The position numbers and the translations under genes were made by a program. DNA of 64,000 nt from Thiocystis violacea (GTDB taxonomy: Bacteria > Pseudomonadota > Gammaproteobacteria > Chromatiales > Chromatiaceae), in contig NZ_NRRF01000014.1 in the NCBI RefSeq assembly GCF_016583565.1, positions 1 to 64,000 of the forward strand. Reading direction: 5' to 3'. Shown here in pieces: positions 1-7,361 of this stretch. Position 1 is the stretch's first letter, and every line of letters starts with the position of its first letter. The notes beneath the pieces were generated by a model. That model saw nothing but the letters and a program-made list of their open reading frames with translations, was not told where the DNA came from and ran no database searches.

Positions 1-440
1 ACGCCCCCTGTGTTCGCTTCGCAGGCGGGATCACTCCCGCACCACGCCACACTCGGTTCCGGTGGATGGCCAATCCTTACCGGCTCGGGACTTTCACCCG
101 GTGGGCCGCAACAAGGAGTTTCCGATTCGCTTATCCGTTCGCTATCTTCCTCTCCTTCCAGGCTTTGCCTGGCGCAACCGAAGGATGATCGACGCCGCCG
201 AACCGTGCAATTGAAGCGCTCGATATGATTCGAGGACGACAGGCGGTTGCCCGCCGGCTGAGTCCGCGATGCGCATCTGGCACAGCCGTCCCAGCGCATC
301 CGCTCCTGGACTGCAGTCGCCTAAAGCTGTGCGGAAGTCGCCAGTTTTCCCTTCTTCGCTCCTCTAAGATCTCAGGAACCTTTTTCGCGACAGGCCGTGC
401 TGGGCCGTCGGTGGCGCATGGGAGGAAGCCGTAGAGCGGG
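1..440. other. No gene supported
   Basis: This stretch before the BLUF gene has short open frames on both strands, but none reads like a protein with a recognisable start, ribosome site or domain. I see no RNA gene or clear repeat. It could hold the promoter of the BLUF gene or gene debris continuing from outside the window. Confidence 0.4.
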
Positions 441-863
441 ATGAGAAACCTGACACGCATGCTGTACCTGAGCCGTGTGAGCGGCGGCGTCGGCGAAGAG
501 GAGCTCAAGCAGATCCTCGAGCACTCGCGCACGAAGAACAAGGCGCTCAATGTGACTGGGATCCTCTGTGGTGGGGGAGGGCACTTCATTCAGGTGCTGG
601 AAGGCGAGCAGGAAGACCTCTTCAGGCTCTATGGCAAGATCCTGGAGGACCGGCGTCACTACGACTGCTATCTCATCGGTGTGGCCCCGATCAAGCAACG
701 GCTCTTCGGGGGCTGGTCCATGGGTTATCTCTCGAATCCTCCGGAGATGATGGAGGTCCGGCGAAAGGAGCTGATCGCCGCTTGGGAGGGGCGCACTGAA
801 GCGACAGAGCTGGTTGCGCTGTTGAAGCGCTTCCTGGTCCAGCTGAACGTCAGCTCGACATGA
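441..863 (+). CDS. Stand-alone BLUF-domain blue-light sensor
   Basis: The 140-residue protein is a complete BLUF (FAD blue-light sensing) domain with a short tail and no attached output domain. The FAD photocycle residues are where the family has them: Tyr9 in YLSR, Asn33, Gln51 in FIQVLEG, and Trp92 with Met94 in GWSMGY. DRRH around residue 70 and FGGW around 89 are also typical. Short BLUF proteins of this size usually act by binding a partner protein. The next gene remnant, 100 bases downstream on the same strand, looks like the start of a membrane signalling protein, so the original partner may have been lost. The family call is firm; the partner is unknown. Confidence 0.93.
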   Translation: MRNLTRMLYLSRVSGGVGEEELKQILEHSRTKNKALNVTGILCGGGGHFIQVLEGEQEDLFRLYGKILEDRRHYDCYLIGVAPIKQRLFGGWSMGYLSNPPEMMEVRRKELIAAWEGRTEATELVALLKRFLVQLNVSST

Positions 864-963
864 ATCCGCGAATCCGATACCGCCCTGTCCGTGCGCAGGT
901 CTTTCCAGCATCGTCATCCGTCCCCTGGATGCGTATCGGCTCGGACATCTCCGGGCGCGGCTG

Positions 964-1236
964 ATGCGTGCGGCGCCTGTCATGGATCGAGCGGATGTCA
1001 GCCATGCGCGCATCAGCCTTCAGGTGTTGCGCGGACGCGCGAGCCGGGCCTCGCTGCAGGGTGTGTTCATTGCCGTCGGCGCCGTACTGCTGGCGACCAT
1101 GGCCGTGACCTATCTGACCGCGCAGGGGGTGAGTCTGGACGGCGTCGTCCAGGTGCAGCGGACGAACTTCGCCCTCTGGGTGCTCGACCTCAGGCGATTT
1201 CCGGGAAACACAATACCCGCGGCTCCGATCCCGTAG
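964..1236 (+). pseudogene. Amputated N-terminus of a membrane sensor protein
   Basis: About 75 residues read like the start of a membrane signalling protein (PAS/GGDEF/EAL-type sensors often begin this way). A basic stretch is followed by a transmembrane helix at roughly residues 33-53 (VFIAVGAVLLATMAVTYL) and then a periplasmic-looking start ending in ALWVLDL. Homology seems to stop there. The frame then runs into unrelated DNA containing a small palindrome (tttccgggaaa at about 1198) and a repeat element, and ends after a few codons. No remainder of the gene follows. It is best read as a remnant truncated by rearrangement. The assignment rests on recalled family resemblance only. Confidence 0.45.
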
Positions 1237-1436
1237 GATGGGCAAAGCCCTGGCGATGTGCTTCTTTCAGAGTGCCGAGGGTCGAGTGCCGAGTGCCGAG
1301 TGCCGAGTGCCGAGTGCCGAGTGCCGAGGGTCGAGGGGCGTGCCCATCATCCTCGCTCCGAGCCCAGCAAGATGGGCACGTCCGTCCGACGCTGAGGTTG
1401 CATTCAAGCTCCGAGCGCGGACTTTGCCCATCCTAC
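1233..1436. repeat. Nested inverted-repeat element with a 7-bp tandem repeat
   Basis: A perfect 15-bp inverted repeat (gtaggatgggcaaag at 1233-1247, its complement at 1422-1436) bounds a 204-bp segment. Inside it is a second perfect 10-bp inverted repeat (1339-1348 and 1371-1380) built on the same tgcccatc core. No open frame is credible. The form is that of a small non-coding mobile or REP-like element, as is common between genes in Chromatiaceae; mobility is inferred, not shown. Confidence 0.7.
1284..1325. repeat. Tandem array of six gagtgcc units
   Basis: Six uninterrupted copies of the heptamer gagtgcc lie end to end, flanked on both sides by a variant agtgccgagggtcga block (about 1271 and 1320). 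The array lies inside the inverted-repeat element described above. Such a perfect short array is likely to vary in copy number between strains. Confidence 0.9.
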
Positions 1437-1530
1437 CAATCTCGTCATCGCGGCCAGCCGCCGTGGGAGCGCGCGACGGCGACTGATCGAGCGGGGGGTG
1501 CGGTTCGAGTTCTTGGCGCTTCAGCGCCAG

Positions 1531-2514
1531 TCAGACCAGGCCGTGTCGGTCCTTCATCTCCAGATAGACGAGATTGGACACCTTGCGGATGGCATTGCTG
1601 CGCTTGGTGATCCAGCGTCCGTAGTTGCGGGCGCTGCTGCGGCGCTCGATGATGCCGATCATGGTGTAGGCGTGAGAGCGGCCACGCCAGTCGCGCGCCT
1701 CGATGATGCCCATGTTCCCGCACAGCCTCGCCGTCGAGCCTGTCTTGTCGCAGACGCGGACGGAGTCCGGCACGCTGGAGACGCCGTGCACGATCCGGTC
1801 GTGATTCGGCAGCCGCATGATCCGGCGCAGCTCGCTGCTGTAGGGCAGCGTTCCATTCTTGAGCGCGTAGAGGAAACGGCTGTAGTCGTGCGCCGAGGCC
1901 TTGTTGGCGTAGGTGCTGCCGCCGCGCGGGATCTTCTCGACGATACGTGTCTGCTCGAAGACACCGGGGGCATGCTGCTTGAGTACGGCCTCGACGTCGC
2001 GCGCGCCGCGACCTGAGCGATTGCGGCTGACCAGGTCGATCAGCCGATTGGTCGAGGGATTGCTGCTCTTCTGGATCATCCGCTCCATGATCCGCTTGAC
2101 CTCGCCGGTGTAGCGCACCTTGCGCGACTTGGCGGCCTGGCGGGGCACGGCTTCGTTGATCGAGACCAGCTTGGTGCCGGTGGTGAAGTCGAAGACGGAC
2201 CAGGATGTCTTCTCACTTGGGAGGATGAGTCCCTGGCGGCGCAGGCGCTTGACGAGGTCGTTGACCTTGCGGCCTAGCGAGGTCTCGGAAGACGCTGCCG
2301 TCGCATAGCTCGGTGCCCCGGCCATCAGCCCGGCGGAGGTCGCCGCAAGCGCCTCCAGGAACTGGCGGCGGCTGAGGAAGAAGCCGTCTTCATCGTGTTC
2401 AAGGGCGGGTGGGTCGAGCAGCGGCCCGGCGGGGCGGATGATCGTCTCTTCATTGTCCGGCGTGCTCAATCCATACGGCGCTTCGTTCTGTCCGATTGCA
2501 TCAATACCCAGCAT
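1531..2514 (-). CDS. Tat-exported beta-lactamase-like protein lacking SxxK
   Basis: The 327-residue protein belongs to the serine beta-lactamase / D-alanyl-D-alanine carboxypeptidase-like fold. It carries a twin-arginine signal (LSRRQFLEALAAT, Arg49-Arg50) after an unusually long n-region, so it should fold in the cytoplasm and be exported. SSN at 150-152 fits the SxN motif and KTG is at 257-259. The segment that should hold the catalytic SxxK is missing: NEAVPRQAA (120-128) runs directly into KSRKVRYTGEVKR, about 15-20 residues short of what relatives have there. The reading frame is otherwise intact, so it is either a recently inactivated enzyme or a binding protein. The start is uncertain; later in-frame starts would shorten the n-region. 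Confidence 0.75.
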   Translation of the reverse strand: MLGIDAIGQNEAPYGLSTPDNEETIIRPAGPLLDPPALEHDEDGFFLSRRQFLEALAATSAGLMAGAPSYATAASSETSLGRKVNDLVKRLRRQGLILPSEKTSWSVFDFTTGTKLVSINEAVPRQAAKSRKVRYTGEVKRIMERMIQKSSNPSTNRLIDLVSRNRSGRGARDVEAVLKQHAPGVFEQTRIVEKIPRGGSTYANKASAHDYSRFLYALKNGTLPYSSELRRIMRLPNHDRIVHGVSSVPDSVRVCDKTGSTARLCGNMGIIEARDWRGRSHAYTMIGIIERRSSARNYGRWITKRSNAIRKVSNLVYLEMKDRHGLV

Positions 2515-2707
2515 CGTTTCTCCAATTCCACGGTCGTGCCTTGAGGGGATTTCCGGGAAACAACAGGTCGGCGGTCCTGTTCGCCGCTGGAGGCAAACAG
2601 CCGCTCACCCAGCGGGTGAGCGGTGCATCACCAGAAGGCGACTGTCGATCCAAGGCGCTGTGCTGGTTCCTGGTGGTTGACAGCTGTTTCTGGCTCGATC
2701 AAGCGCG

Positions 2708-3070
2708 CTATTGAACGCTGCCGAAGGAGTTGTCGACAGCACTCGCCGGCGGTTTCAAGCCAGCGAGGCGGCAGCCTTGGGCGACTGGGCCGCCAGGAAA
2801 GAGGCCGTAGAGATACTTGATGCCGCCTTGACCGTGAAAGACCTCGTCCAGGGCGTCGTGCAGCTCGCGAACATGGGTCTGCTCGTTGCGACTGAAATAG
2901 TCTTGCAGGGCTTTGATGGCCTTCCAGTGGTCGTCCGTGAGTGCGACACCGTCCGCTTGGGCGATCTGCTCCGCCTGGGTGTGGCTCCAGTCCTCGGGGG
3001 CGTGTGGAAAGTCGGGATCATGCACCGTCGCGCCTGGATTCATGATGTCTGTCATGGTCTTGGTCGCCAT
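2708..3070 (-). CDS. DsrC/TusE-family protein with a single cysteine
   Basis: The 120-residue protein has the DsrC/TusE fold signatures: LTDDHWKAIKALQDYF (44-59), YLYGLFPGGP (86-95) and QGCRLAGLKPP (98-108). Genuine DsrC carries two redox cysteines on its C-terminal arm. TusE keeps the penultimate one. Here the inner cysteine (Cys100) is the only one, the position expected for the other is alanine, and the tail is extended by about ten residues. It therefore cannot form the DsrC intramolecular trisulfide and may be a sulfur-responsive or regulatory paralogue, several of which occur in purple sulfur bacteria. The start at 3070 is chosen for a good AGGAGG seven bases upstream; longer frames upstream lack one. 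Confidence 0.85.
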   Translation of the reverse strand: MATKTMTDIMNPGATVHDPDFPHAPEDWSHTQAEQIAQADGVALTDDHWKAIKALQDYFSRNEQTHVRELHDALDEVFHGQGGIKYLYGLFPGGPVAQGCRLAGLKPPASAVDNSFGSVQ

Positions 3071-3561
3071 GTCGTCCTCCTGATGATTGTTTGATCGATG
3101 AGCATTGATCGATGAGCATCGCCCGTGGGTGATCCGCTGCCTTGCTGCGAGTGCCTTGCACACGCATTGCGTGATCACCGGGGCTGAGGCAGTGTCGATT
3201 CTGTCAGAGGGCGCGTCAAGGGCGGATCTTGGCTGGGGAGCACGCATCTGCGCGGCGGCCGAGTGACTGCGTCATGGGTCGGTCAGCCGCCGGTGGCCGG
3301 CTAGGGTGCGAGATAGAGGGGGTCTGGGAGGGGTGTGGCCAAGGCCGCGAGCGTCCTTTCGGCCGCGCGGTCGCGATTCCTGCGCAAGGCTGAAACGCGA
3401 AGCGGTTCCAGCGTGCGGCGTTTAGGCCGGTCGCCAGCGTTGCAGAGGCGGATCGCCCTCTCGGGCATCCGCTCTACCCGCCGACACGATGATCCAGGCC
3501 TTGGCGATGGATTGGCTGGCGCGGTTGAGGCCGCGCGGGTGACTGGGTTCGACCTGTCGGA
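3071..3561. other. Intergenic region with a REP-like hairpin
   Basis: There is no gene in these 490 bases. A hairpin at 3448-3472 (gcggat / atccgc arms plus an inner gccc / gggc stem around tctc) resembles the REP-type palindromes common in this group. It lies downstream of the response-regulator gene and upstream of the DsrC-like gene, both on the minus strand, so it may also stop transcription. Confidence 0.5.
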
Positions 3562-4563
3562 TCAGGTGCTGCCGCCGAGGAGGTAGAAGACCGCGCCGGC
3601 TGCGCCCATGCCGAGTAGGGCGGCCAGGACGACGAGTCCATACATGACGCCCTTGGTCTTGTTCAGTGACTGCTCGACCGCCTGGACGGCTTGCTGAGAG
3701 GCCAAGAGCGCGGCATCCATGGTCTCCTGGGATTCGCGTCTCGCCATCGCGATCGCCTTGAGTGCCATCTCCTCGCCGCCATCCTGACCGGCTCCCGCCT
3801 TGGGCAGCGCCTCACGCAGGTGTTTGTCGAAGGATTCCATGATCTGTGTGCGCTCGGCCACGAGGCTGCGCTTGATCAGATCCGGGACCGTCTCGGTGGC
3901 CAGACGGGTCGAGATGGCCTGGAGGTCCGCCATGGTCGGATGGGGCGCGGCGTTGCGCTTGGCGGCTTGCTCCGCGGCGAAATGCTCTTCGAGCAGACGG
4001 TTCACCTCGCCGAGGATGGTCTTGCTCAGGTCGTGACGCAACTCCTCCACCAGTGCGGGCAGCACCTTGGAGAGTCGAGCCTCCAGGCGCGCGTCCAGGA
4101 TCTTGACGATGGCGTCTTCGGAGAGGCCGGCCGATGCCTCGGCGTGGCCGGTGGCGGCCACGGTTGCCGCGGCCTTGCCGGCACCCATGCCGAGCGCGCC
4201 CTGCAGCTTCTCCAGCATCTCCGGCAGCATTTCGGGGGCCGCCGACTTGGGAAGGATGCCGAAGACACCCTTCTTCTTCGCCTGGGCGACGAATTCGGGC
4301 TCTTCGTGCGAGGTGCACATGATCACCGGAATCGCACTGGTGCGCGGATCTTCCCGGATGACCTCGAACGCCTCGAAGCCGTTGAGGCCGGGCATCATGT
4401 GGTCCATCAGGATGGCGTCTGGCAGGGCGCCTTTCAGCTTGGCAAAGGCCGCTTCCGCGGATTCCGCCGTATCGACCTCCACGCCGTGACGTTGGAGCTG
4501 GAGCCTCAGCGCATAGCGCGCAGACTTGGAATCGTCGACCAGGAGTATCTTCATCGGGCGCAT
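3562..4563 (-). CDS. CheY-like receiver protein with C-terminal membrane anchor
   Basis: Residues 5-120 form a complete receiver domain: acidic pair Asp10-Asp11, phosphoacceptor Asp54 in LMDHMMPG, Thr84 and Lys106. No DNA-binding or enzymatic output domain follows. Residues about 130-300 are helical and charged, probably coiled coil, and the last 25 residues contain a transmembrane helix (VMYGLVVLAALLGMGAAGAVFYLL). The architecture suggests a phosphorylation-controlled protein tethered to the inner membrane by its tail, acting by protein contact. No histidine kinase is adjacent. The start at 4563 (MRPMKILLVDD) follows GGAAG; the in-frame ATG nine bases later is an alternative. The receiver call is firm, the role unknown. 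Confidence 0.88.
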   Translation of the reverse strand: MRPMKILLVDDSKSARYALRLQLQRHGVEVDTAESAEAAFAKLKGALPDAILMDHMMPGLNGFEAFEVIREDPRTSAIPVIMCTSHEEPEFVAQAKKKGVFGILPKSAAPEMLPEMLEKLQGALGMGAGKAAATVAATGHAEASAGLSEDAIVKILDARLEARLSKVLPALVEELRHDLSKTILGEVNRLLEEHFAAEQAAKRNAAPHPTMADLQAISTRLATETVPDLIKRSLVAERTQIMESFDKHLREALPKAGAGQDGGEEMALKAIAMARRESQETMDAALLASQQAVQAVEQSLNKTKGVMYGLVVLAALLGMGAAGAVFYLLGGST

Positions 4564-4747
4564 CACTTCCAATGATTGTGTTGAACGACTGACGTGAGGC
4601 GATCCGCCGGACGTCGTTGCAGCGATGGTGGGCGGGCGCAATATCCCAAGAGCCGCTTCGCACAAGGCTCGCTGCGTGGAGCGATCGCCCTAGAGAGCGG
4701 CGCAATGGCGGGTGCCAAGCGCGTCAAAATTCCAGAGGAATTGTGCC

Positions 4748-5446
4748 ATGGCCGATACAGAGATCACCTTCCATCTATATGAGTCCGCGGAGCAGGTTGC
4801 CAGCGTCACGGCCCAACGCGTGCTCGCGTCAGCCGGTGAGGCGATCGCGGCCCGCGGGCGCTTTCACTTGGTCTTGGCAGGCGGGCGAACTCCCCTGACG
4901 GCCTACACTCTACTCGCGGATCAGTTTTCAGACTGGGACCGATGGCACATCTTTTTCGGTGACGAGCGCTGTTTGCCGGCCGATCACCCCGAGCGCAACA
5001 GTCATGCGGCGCAGCTGGCCTTCCTTCGCCGCGTCCCCATCCCCGCAAAGAATCTCCATCCGATTCCGGCGGAGTTGGGCGCCGAGGCCGCCGCCGCGGA
5101 CTATGAGGCCCTCATCCGGCGCAGCTTGCCTTTCGACCTGGTGCTGCTCGGCATGGGCGAAGACGGGCACACGGCCAGCCTCTTTCCCGGTCATGAGATT
5201 CCGGAAGGGGTGTTGGTCATGCCGGTGCACGAGGCGCCCAAGCCACCCCCGGACCGTGTCTCGCTCACGCCGCGCGCGCTGGCGGCGAGCGCGCGGGTGC
5301 TGGTGGTGGTGACTGGGGCCGGCAAGCGCGTGGCCCTGGCACGCTGGCGGCAGGGCGCGGATCTGCCCGTCGCGAGGGTCGCAACGGCCGGAAGGGCCGA
5401 GGTGCTGATGGACCTCGATGCCGCTGGCGTTCGGGCGTCGAGCTAG
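4748..5446 (+). CDS. pgl: 6-phosphogluconolactonase
   Basis: The 232-residue protein matches the DevB/Pgl type of 6-phosphogluconolactonase, which hydrolyses 6-phosphoglucono-1,5-lactone to 6-phosphogluconate in the oxidative pentose phosphate pathway. Visible signatures are LVLAGGRTP near residue 40, the FFGDERCLP segment, and GMGEDGHTASLFPG, the family's most conserved block. Length is normal. The start is placed at 4748 (MADTEITF) because AGAGGA lies about seven bases upstream; an upstream in-frame ATG at 4712 has none. Neither zwf nor gnd is adjacent. The gene converges on the hydrogenase operon, with an inverted-repeat element between their 3' ends. Confidence 0.95.
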   Translation: MADTEITFHLYESAEQVASVTAQRVLASAGEAIAARGRFHLVLAGGRTPLTAYTLLADQFSDWDRWHIFFGDERCLPADHPERNSHAAQLAFLRRVPIPAKNLHPIPAELGAEAAAADYEALIRRSLPFDLVLLGMGEDGHTASLFPGHEIPEGVLVMPVHEAPKPPPDRVSLTPRALAASARVLVVVTGAGKRVALARWRQGADLPVARVATAGRAEVLMDLDAAGVRASS

Positions 5447-5458
5447 CCTCAGTCGCTC

Positions 5459-5528
5459 GTGGGAGCGGCGCCCCGCCGCGACCGGGTGCGGCGGAGCGGT
5501 GTCGGTCGCGCCGGGGCGGCGCTCCCAC
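5459..5528. repeat. Intergenic inverted repeat, copy 1
   Basis: Two 24-base arms (5459-5482 and 5505-5528) are complementary at 22 of 24 positions around a 22-base centre. The arms begin gtgggagcggcgcc. Virtually the same arms recur at 21877-21949 with a different centre. This copy sits between the convergent 3' ends of pgl and hynL and could act as a bidirectional terminator; the recurrence shows it belongs to a dispersed repeat family. Confidence 0.9.
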
Positions 5529-5565
5529 GGGTGTCATGCTCCGGGGTGGCGACCCGCCCTGGTCC

Positions 5566-7296
5566 TCAGCTGATCTTGATCTGAAGCTCCCCGCCGGATT
5601 CCGGGTCCGTGAGATGCACGGCGCAGGCGATGCAGGGATCGAACGAATGGATGGTGCGCAGGATCTCGATCGGCTGCTTGATGTCCGCGAGCTGGTGATT
5701 GTCCTGCAGCGCGGCCTCGTAGGCGCCCGGCTGCTCGTGCGTGTCGCGTGGTCCTGCATTCCAGGTGGAGGGGACCACGGCCTGGTAGTTGGCGATGCGC
5801 CCGTCCTGGATCACGATCCAATGCCCCAAGGCTCCGCGCGGGGCTTCCATGAAGCCGGCCCCGCGCGCCTGGCGCGGCCAGCTCGAGGGCTCCCAGAGCC
5901 TTGGGTTGAAGGTGCTGGTGTCGCCTGACTTGATGTTGGCGACCAGGGCGTCGTACCAGCCTTGCATGGCATCGACCAGGATCTTGGTCTCCAAGGTCCG
6001 GGCAGCGGTGCGTCCCAAGGTGGAGAAGAGTGCCTCGACCGGCAGGTCGAGTTTGCCGAGCGTCATCTCGACCAGCTCCGTGGTCTGGGCGTGGCCGCTG
6101 GCATAGAGCATCAGCACGCGGGCCAAGGGGCCGACCTCGACCGCCTTGCCGTTCCAGCGCGGTGCCTTCATCCAGGAGTAGCCCTGGTCGATGTCGAGCT
6201 GCCTGTAGGGTGGCTTGACGCCGCCGCGGCCGTCGTACTCCAGGTTGGTTTCGCCGTCGTAGGGGTGCAGACCCTGGTCGTTGCCGCTGTCGTAGTCGTA
6301 CCAGGAGTGCGCGATGAACTCCTGGATCTGGCTCTGATCATGCAGATCCACCGGGTGCAGGGTCGAGAGATCTCGGTTGAGGATGACCCCGCGGGGGAAG
6401 AGGAAGCCGGACGGATCCATGAGCCCGCCCGCGGGCAGATCGCCGTAGCAGAGGAAGTTTCCCAGCCCCTCGCCGCGCGTGCCCCAGTCCTTGTAGAAGC
6501 CGGCGATGGCGAGCGTGTCCGGGACATAGACCTGGTCCACGAAGGTCAGCATGGACTCAATGATGCCCTGGACTTGCGCCAGCTTCGCGGCGTTGATGGC
6601 GGAGTCGGAATCCAGATCGATGGCGCAGGGGACCCCGCCGACCACGAAGTTGGGATGGGGGTTCTTGCCGCCGAAGATGGCGTGCAGGCGCGCGGCGTCG
6701 CGCTGCCAGGCGAGCGCCTCCAGATAGTGTGCGACCGCCATGAGATTGGCCTCGGGCGGCAGCTTGTAGGCCGGATGCCCCCAATAGCCGTTGGCAAAGA
6801 TGCCGAGCTGGCCGGATTCGACGAAGGTCTTGATGCGCTTCTGGGTGTCGGCGAAATAGCCGGGGGAGGACTTGGGCCAGCCGCTGATGGATTGCGCCAG
6901 CTCGGAGGTCGCCTTGGGATCCGCGCTCAGTGCGCTGACCACGTCGACCCAGTCCAGGGCATGCAAGTGATAGAAGTGCATGATGTGGTCGTGCACATAC
7001 TGGGCGCCGATCATGAGGTTGCGGATCAGCTGGGCATTGGTCGGCAGCTCGATCCGCAGGGCGTCCTCCACCGCGCGCACCGAGGCAATGCCGTGCACCA
7101 GGGTGCAGACGCCGCAGATGCGCTGGGCGAAGGCCCAGGCGTCGCGCGGGTCGCGACCCTTGAGGATCGTCTCGATGCCGCGCACCGAGGTGCCCGAGCT
7201 GTAGGCTTGGGCGATGCGGTCCGCGGCCATCCGCGCCTCGATGCGCAGATGCCCTTCGATACGGGTGATGGGGTCGACGACGAGGCGTTCGCTCAT
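5566..7296 (-). CDS. hynL: [NiFe] hydrogenase large subunit, Isp-type hydrogenase
   Basis: This 576-residue protein carries the Ni-Fe active site that splits or forms H2. The two ligand motifs are present: RICGVCT (Cys61, Cys64) and DPCIACAVH (Cys555, Cys558, His561). The 15 residues after His561 are the C-terminal peptide removed by a maturation protease after nickel insertion, presumably HynD. It is the last gene of hynS-isp1-isp2-hynL, an order known from Thiocapsa roseopersicina, where the small and large subunits are separated by two membrane/electron-transfer genes. It has no signal peptide and is expected to be exported with the Tat-bearing small subunit. AGGAG lies nine bases before the ATG. 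Confidence 0.97.
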   Translation of the reverse strand: MSERLVVDPITRIEGHLRIEARMAADRIAQAYSSGTSVRGIETILKGRDPRDAWAFAQRICGVCTLVHGIASVRAVEDALRIELPTNAQLIRNLMIGAQYVHDHIMHFYHLHALDWVDVVSALSADPKATSELAQSISGWPKSSPGYFADTQKRIKTFVESGQLGIFANGYWGHPAYKLPPEANLMAVAHYLEALAWQRDAARLHAIFGGKNPHPNFVVGGVPCAIDLDSDSAINAAKLAQVQGIIESMLTFVDQVYVPDTLAIAGFYKDWGTRGEGLGNFLCYGDLPAGGLMDPSGFLFPRGVILNRDLSTLHPVDLHDQSQIQEFIAHSWYDYDSGNDQGLHPYDGETNLEYDGRGGVKPPYRQLDIDQGYSWMKAPRWNGKAVEVGPLARVLMLYASGHAQTTELVEMTLGKLDLPVEALFSTLGRTAARTLETKILVDAMQGWYDALVANIKSGDTSTFNPRLWEPSSWPRQARGAGFMEAPRGALGHWIVIQDGRIANYQAVVPSTWNAGPRDTHEQPGAYEAALQDNHQLADIKQPIEILRTIHSFDPCIACAVHLTDPESGGELQIKIS

Positions 7297-7361
7297 GGTG
7301 GCGGATCTCCTGCGCGAGGCTGGCGCACCGGCCCCGCTCTAGTGCGGTGAAGGCCCTTGCC

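Noticed and set aside
1284-1325. CRISPR array
   Set aside because: The gagtgcc units are 7 bp with no spacers; it is a simple tandem repeat.
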